Assembly (NCBI RefSeq): GCF_036324365.1
Contig: NZ_CP137080.1
Location: 930,001-994,000, forward strand
DNA: 64,000 bases
Origin: Microbacterium limosum
GTDB taxonomy: Bacteria; Actinomycetota; Actinomycetes; Actinomycetales; Microbacteriaceae
Direction of reading: 5' to 3'
The notes under the pieces: model-generated
What the model was told of the DNA's origin: nothing
The model's input: only the letters and a program-made list of their open reading frames with translations
The model's database searches: none
Made by a program: the position numbers and the translations under genes
Part shown: positions 61,212-64,000 of the stretch, one piece after another
Numbering within the stretch: position 1 is the stretch's first letter
Layout: each line of letters begins with the position of its first letter

Positions 61212-62118
61212 GCTCCCCGAGGTCGAGGTGGTGCGTGCGGGCCTCGCGCCCGCCGTCACCGGGGCGACGGTCGCGGCCGTCGTGGTCGACGACGCCCGCG
61301 CCCTGACCCGGCATGCGGCGGGCGTGGCCGACTTCTGCGCCCGTCTGACCGGCCGCCGAATGCTCGGCGCGGCCCGCCGCGGGAAGTTCCTCTGGTTCCC
61401 GCTCGCTCCCGACGGGGAGGGAGCGCCGGAGGCGGTGCTCGGTCATCTCGGGATGAGCGGACAGATGCTCCTGCGGGCGGCAGGGGCCGACCGCGAACGC
61501 CACGAACGCGTCCGACTGAGCCTGGACCACCCGCTGCACGGGGAGCTCGATCTCGTCTTCGCCGACCAGCGGACGTTCGGCTCCCTCGCCGTCGACGCGC
61601 TCGTCCCGACCGACGACGGCGAACCCGCGGGGCGGGGAACTCTCGACCCCCTCCTTCCGGCGCAGGCCCGCCACATCGCCCGCGACCCTCTCGACCCCGC
61701 TTTCCGCGATCGCGCATTCGTCGCGGCTGTGTCGCGCACGCGCTCCGCGATAAAGCGCGTGCTGCTCGATCAGGGCGTCGTGAGCGGCATCGGCAACATC
61801 TACGCGGACGAGGCCCTCTGGTCGGCCCGGCTGCACCCCGAGACGCCGTCCGACGCGATCTCCTCGCGTCGAGCCGGACGCCTGCTCGCGGAGGTGCGGG
61901 CCGTGCTGGAGCGGGCGCTCGCCGAAGGCGGCACGAGTTTCGACGCCCAGTACGTCAACGTCAACGGTCAGGCCGGGTACTTCGCCCACTCGCTGAACGC
62001 CTACGGTCGTGGCGGGCGGCCGTGCCCGCGGTGCGGCCGCCCGATCGAGCGCATCGCCTTCACCAACCGCGCCAGCCATTTCTGCCCGCGTTGCCAGCGG
62101 ATGCCTGAGGCCGGCTGA
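61204..62118 (+). CDS. mutM: formamidopyrimidine-DNA glycosylase MutM (Fpg)
   Basis: Removes oxidised purines such as 8-oxoguanine. The 304 residues start PELPEVEVVRAGL, with the catalytic Pro2/Glu3; the GKFLWF lysine, the H2TH segment SGIGNIYADEALW, and the C-terminal zinc finger CPRCGRPIERI...CPRCQR are intact. GTG 61204 gives exactly the Pro2 N-terminus the enzyme needs. Its stop abuts the convergent GNAT gene stop. Confidence 0.96.
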   Translation: MPELPEVEVVRAGLAPAVTGATVAAVVVDDARALTRHAAGVADFCARLTGRRMLGAARRGKFLWFPLAPDGEGAPEAVLGHLGMSGQMLLRAAGADRERHERVRLSLDHPLHGELDLVFADQRTFGSLAVDALVPTDDGEPAGRGTLDPLLPAQARHIARDPLDPAFRDRAFVAAVSRTRSAIKRVLLDQGVVSGIGNIYADEALWSARLHPETPSDAISSRRAGRLLAEVRAVLERALAEGGTSFDAQYVNVNGQAGYFAHSLNAYGRGGRPCPRCGRPIERIAFTNRASHFCPRCQRMPEAG

Positions 62119-63204
62119 TCAGCGAAGCACCTTCTTCCACGCCCCTTCGTACGCGATCGGCGCGAACCCGATCGCTTCGTTGATGTCGAGCATCGGGCGG
62201 TTCTCCTCCGCGTTGTAGGTCAGCACGCGCGGTGAATCAGGCGCGATCGCCCGCCACGCGAGGAGCCCCTCGCACTTCACGAGCATCCCGAGGCGGTGAC
62301 CACGATGCCGGGAGAGCACGAGCGTGTCCTCCTGATGCGTCGCCTCGGAGCGGTCGGCGGCGATGACCAGCTCGTTGAAGGCGCACAGCTCACCGGTCGC
62401 GATGTGCTGGGCGGCCGTGACGAGCATCGTCTGCCCGGCCTCCAGGTATCGCTCATCGTGCGTCGCGACACGAGCGGCATCCCACACCTCGTCGTCGTAT
62501 TCGAGGGCGGCCGAGGGGGCGTCGGTGACCATGCGCGATTTCATCCACGCGTATCCGGCGGTGAACTCCGACGGGGTCGGCAGCGTCCACGACACGACCC
62601 GGTAGCCCACGGCGGCCTCGAGCGCGTCGTCGCGCAGGGTGCGCACGCGATCCCACGACGCGCGCAGGTCGAGGGCGCTGCACCGCTCGACCTGCTCGAG
62701 CGCGAAGCCCCGGCGGGCCAGGAAGCGCGCGGCGTGGTCCTCCGCCGGCACCGAGCCGAAGCCGGTCGGCGGGTGCAGGCGCCCGCCGGGCGCTTCGGGA
62801 TGCTCCACCCACGTCTGCAGCGTCTGCCGACCGTGCTCACGCGCGACCCGCTCGATCATCTCGAGAGCCGCGCCGCCGATGCCACGCCCCCACGCCGCGC
62901 GGCGCAGCTCGACGAGGACGAACGCGAGGGTCGATTCCCGTTCGATCGGCAGATCCACCCCGATGCGCCCGACCGGCTCGTCGTCGTCGAGGACGAGCCA
63001 CGTCATCCGCTTCTCGTACGGATCGTCGCGGTAGTGCGGGAGGAGGCTCTCCGCGCTCATGGAATGGTCGGTATGCCCGGAGATCTCCTCATACACCGCG
63101 TTGCGCACGCCCGACATCGCGCGGAAATCGGCGCCGTCGGGATCGTCGGCGCGGGTGGGGATCGTGACGGGCCGGATGGTGATGCCGGCGGGAAGGGATG
63201 TCAT
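62119..63204 (-). CDS. tandem-GNAT acetyltransferase (mycothiol-synthase-like layout)
   Basis: The 361 residues hold two GNAT folds in tandem: one with AFVLVELRRAAWGRGIGGAALEMIE (acetyl-CoA loop R/Q-x-x-G-x-G/A) around 95-120, and a second with VLSRHRGHRLGMLVKCEGL and TYNAEENRPMLDINEAIGFAP around 300-350. Double-GNAT proteins include mycothiol synthase MshD, but the substrate here cannot be told. ATG 63204 has GGAAGGGATG nearby. No TANNNT at leaderless distance. Confidence 0.87.
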   Translation of the reverse strand: MTSLPAGITIRPVTIPTRADDPDGADFRAMSGVRNAVYEEISGHTDHSMSAESLLPHYRDDPYEKRMTWLVLDDDEPVGRIGVDLPIERESTLAFVLVELRRAAWGRGIGGAALEMIERVAREHGRQTLQTWVEHPEAPGGRLHPPTGFGSVPAEDHAARFLARRGFALEQVERCSALDLRASWDRVRTLRDDALEAAVGYRVVSWTLPTPSEFTAGYAWMKSRMVTDAPSAALEYDDEVWDAARVATHDERYLEAGQTMLVTAAQHIATGELCAFNELVIAADRSEATHQEDTLVLSRHRGHRLGMLVKCEGLLAWRAIAPDSPRVLTYNAEENRPMLDINEAIGFAPIAYEGAWKKVLR

Positions 63205-63276
63205 CGCGGTGCTCTCATCGTGGAGGGGTGGGGAGGGGGAGGCCGGTGCCCGTGCGTGGGCCCGGGCACCGGCGGG

Positions 63277-63567
63277 TCACGCGCCGTGCATCCACAGGCG
63301 GGTGGCCCAGGCCGCGTCGGCATCCCGGAGCTCGCGTCGGTCGACGGCGCGCTGCCGCAGCAGCTCCCGTTCGCCGGCGTCGGCGCCGGTGCCCCTGTCG
63401 GCGGTGCGAGGGGGACGAGCGCTCCAGATGAGCAGCCAGAGCCCCACGCGCATGGCACAGCGATCGAGGATCGAGGTGCGCGGTGGCGCGGGAAGAGCCG
63501 CCGCCAGGAGCGACGGCAGGGAATCGGGAGGGTGCGCGGCTGTCCGCGGAGGGGAGGTGGTGTTCAC
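63277..63567 (-). CDS. 96-residue small protein with one hydrophobic segment, unknown
   Basis: GTG 63567 opens a frame reading VNTTSPPRTAAHPPD, a central hydrophobic segment RVGLWLLIWSARP (about 47-59), and a charged helical C-terminus ending ATRLWMHGA. The layout resembles small actinobacterial proteins next to GNAT or membrane genes, but I do not recognise a family. No clear ribosome site or TANNNT precedes the GTG, so the start is uncertain. Confidence 0.55.
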   Translation of the reverse strand: MNTTSPPRTAAHPPDSLPSLLAAALPAPPRTSILDRCAMRVGLWLLIWSARPPRTADRGTGADAGERELLRQRAVDRRELRDADAAWATRLWMHGA

Positions 63568-63636
63568 GGGAATCGCTTTCGGAGGACCCGGGGAATCGGG
63601 CGGGAGAGGAAAGGGCGAGGGAGGGGGCCCCGAAGA

Positions 63637-63683
63637 CCCGTGCCGTGGCACGGGGTGGGTCCACCGATGCCCCCGGGCATCGG
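63637..63683. terminator. two adjacent hairpins between the small genes
   Basis: CCCGTGCC/GGCACGGG (63637-63654) and CCGATGCC/GGCATCGG (63664-63683) are perfect 8-bp inverted repeats 9 nt apart, located after the 43-residue gene on minus and before the 96-residue gene. They could terminate the former or structure the leader of the latter. Confidence 0.5.
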
Positions 63684-63729
63684 CATGCACGGAGCAGCCC
63701 GGGAATCGGGCAGAGGTGCGGCGCGGACG

Positions 63730-63861
63730 CTAGCGCGCGGAGAGGGCGGGTGTTCCGCCGAAGGCGCCGACGGGGCCGGTCGCGAGCGATGCGCGGGCGA
63801 CGACTCCGAATGGAGCGTGCGTGCGGGGCGCTGTCCCCGTCTTGGTGTTGTGCATCATCAT
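63730..63861 (-). CDS. 43-residue basic small protein, unknown
   Basis: Starts MMMHNTKTGTAPRTHAP and ends FGGTPALSAR; no membrane helix, no acidic residue, predicted basic and disordered. A textbook AGGAGG (63872-63867 on this strand) lies 5 nt before the triple ATG, the best evidence that it is translated. Family not recognised. Confidence 0.55.
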   Translation of the reverse strand: MMMHNTKTGTAPRTHAPFGVVARASLATGPVGAFGGTPALSAR

Positions 63862-63988
63862 GGCGACCTCCTCTCGATGTCCGACGCGAGCACAGACGCT
63901 AGCGCCCACGTACGCCGCCGTCAAGCGGATTCTCAGGTTTCCTCGCGCGGCCGCGCGGTGCCTGCCGGGCTCCGAGGGATGCCTCGGG

Positions 63989-63994
63989 TAGCGT
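63989..63994 (+). promoter_or_regulatory. predicted leaderless -10 (TAGCGT) for a gene starting at the window edge
   Basis: TAGCGT is followed by exactly 6 nt (GAACCC) before the window ends. By the spacing seen at 18 other genes here, a + strand start codon is expected at position 64001. Confidence 0.45.
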
Positions 63995-64000
63995 GAACCC

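Overview
The window is one contiguous, very G+C-rich (about 70 %, my estimate), gene-dense stretch of a Gram-positive actinobacterial chromosome. The gene content points to Microbacteriaceae, most likely a Microbacterium-like organism: an actinobacterial division cluster without ftsA but with sepF, yggT and divIVA (wag31); an actinobacterial cytochrome bcc-aa3 gene set (qcrCAB, ctaCDEF); a mycothiol-synthase-like double-GNAT protein; frequent GTG starts. I saw no rRNA, tRNA, insertion sequence, prophage, CRISPR array or replication origin. It reads as core genome with a few small lineage-specific genes.

Layout. 1-10560: the end of the division and cell-wall cluster (murD fragment, ftsW, murG, murC, ftsQ, ftsZ, yggS, sepF, yggT, divIVA, lspA, rluD), all on +. 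10564-21007: a NUDIX gene divergent from dnaE, a four-helix membrane protein, hisD, nrdR, pyrD, a DUF3043 membrane protein divergent from an M20 peptidase, and an ErpA-type Fe-S carrier. 21130-29774: respiration. ctaC-ctaD-ctaF run rightward and ctaE-qcrC-qcrA-qcrB run leftward; together they encode complex IV and the bcc complex III. Between the two sets lie a decayed phosphatase/LPXTG remnant and a rhodanese gene. 29910-47115: accessory metabolism, transport and regulation (trpD, PHP protein, NSS transporter with its MetS-like small subunit and a 5'-3' exonuclease, SDR genes, FUSC and NERD proteins, PadR regulator with an AarF kinase, a secreted SLT-like protein, msrA, an ECF sigma factor with a DUF4349 membrane protein). 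47116-54847: terC, then leuC-leuD behind a leucine leader peptide, then murA-plsC-gpsA-ddl. 54852-62118: thiL, rsmD, recG, coaD, DUF177-rpmF-rnc-mutM. 62119-64000: a double-GNAT gene and two small genes.

Regulatory grammar. At least 18 genes have a TANNNT hexamer exactly 6 nt before their start codon, the geometry of a leaderless mRNA. In four places the TAG stop of one gene is also the first half of a TAGNCT hexamer for the next gene. Genes inside operons instead use stop/start overlaps (ATGA, GTGA, TTGA). Points that most deserve follow-up: the 14-codon leaderless leader peptide with three consecutive Leu codons before leuC; a family of intergenic palindromes built on CGAACGGYCRCGAC; a G10 tract abutting the rhodanese -10; the PP2C/LPXTG gene remnant; and a 101-nt overlap of gpsA with ddl.
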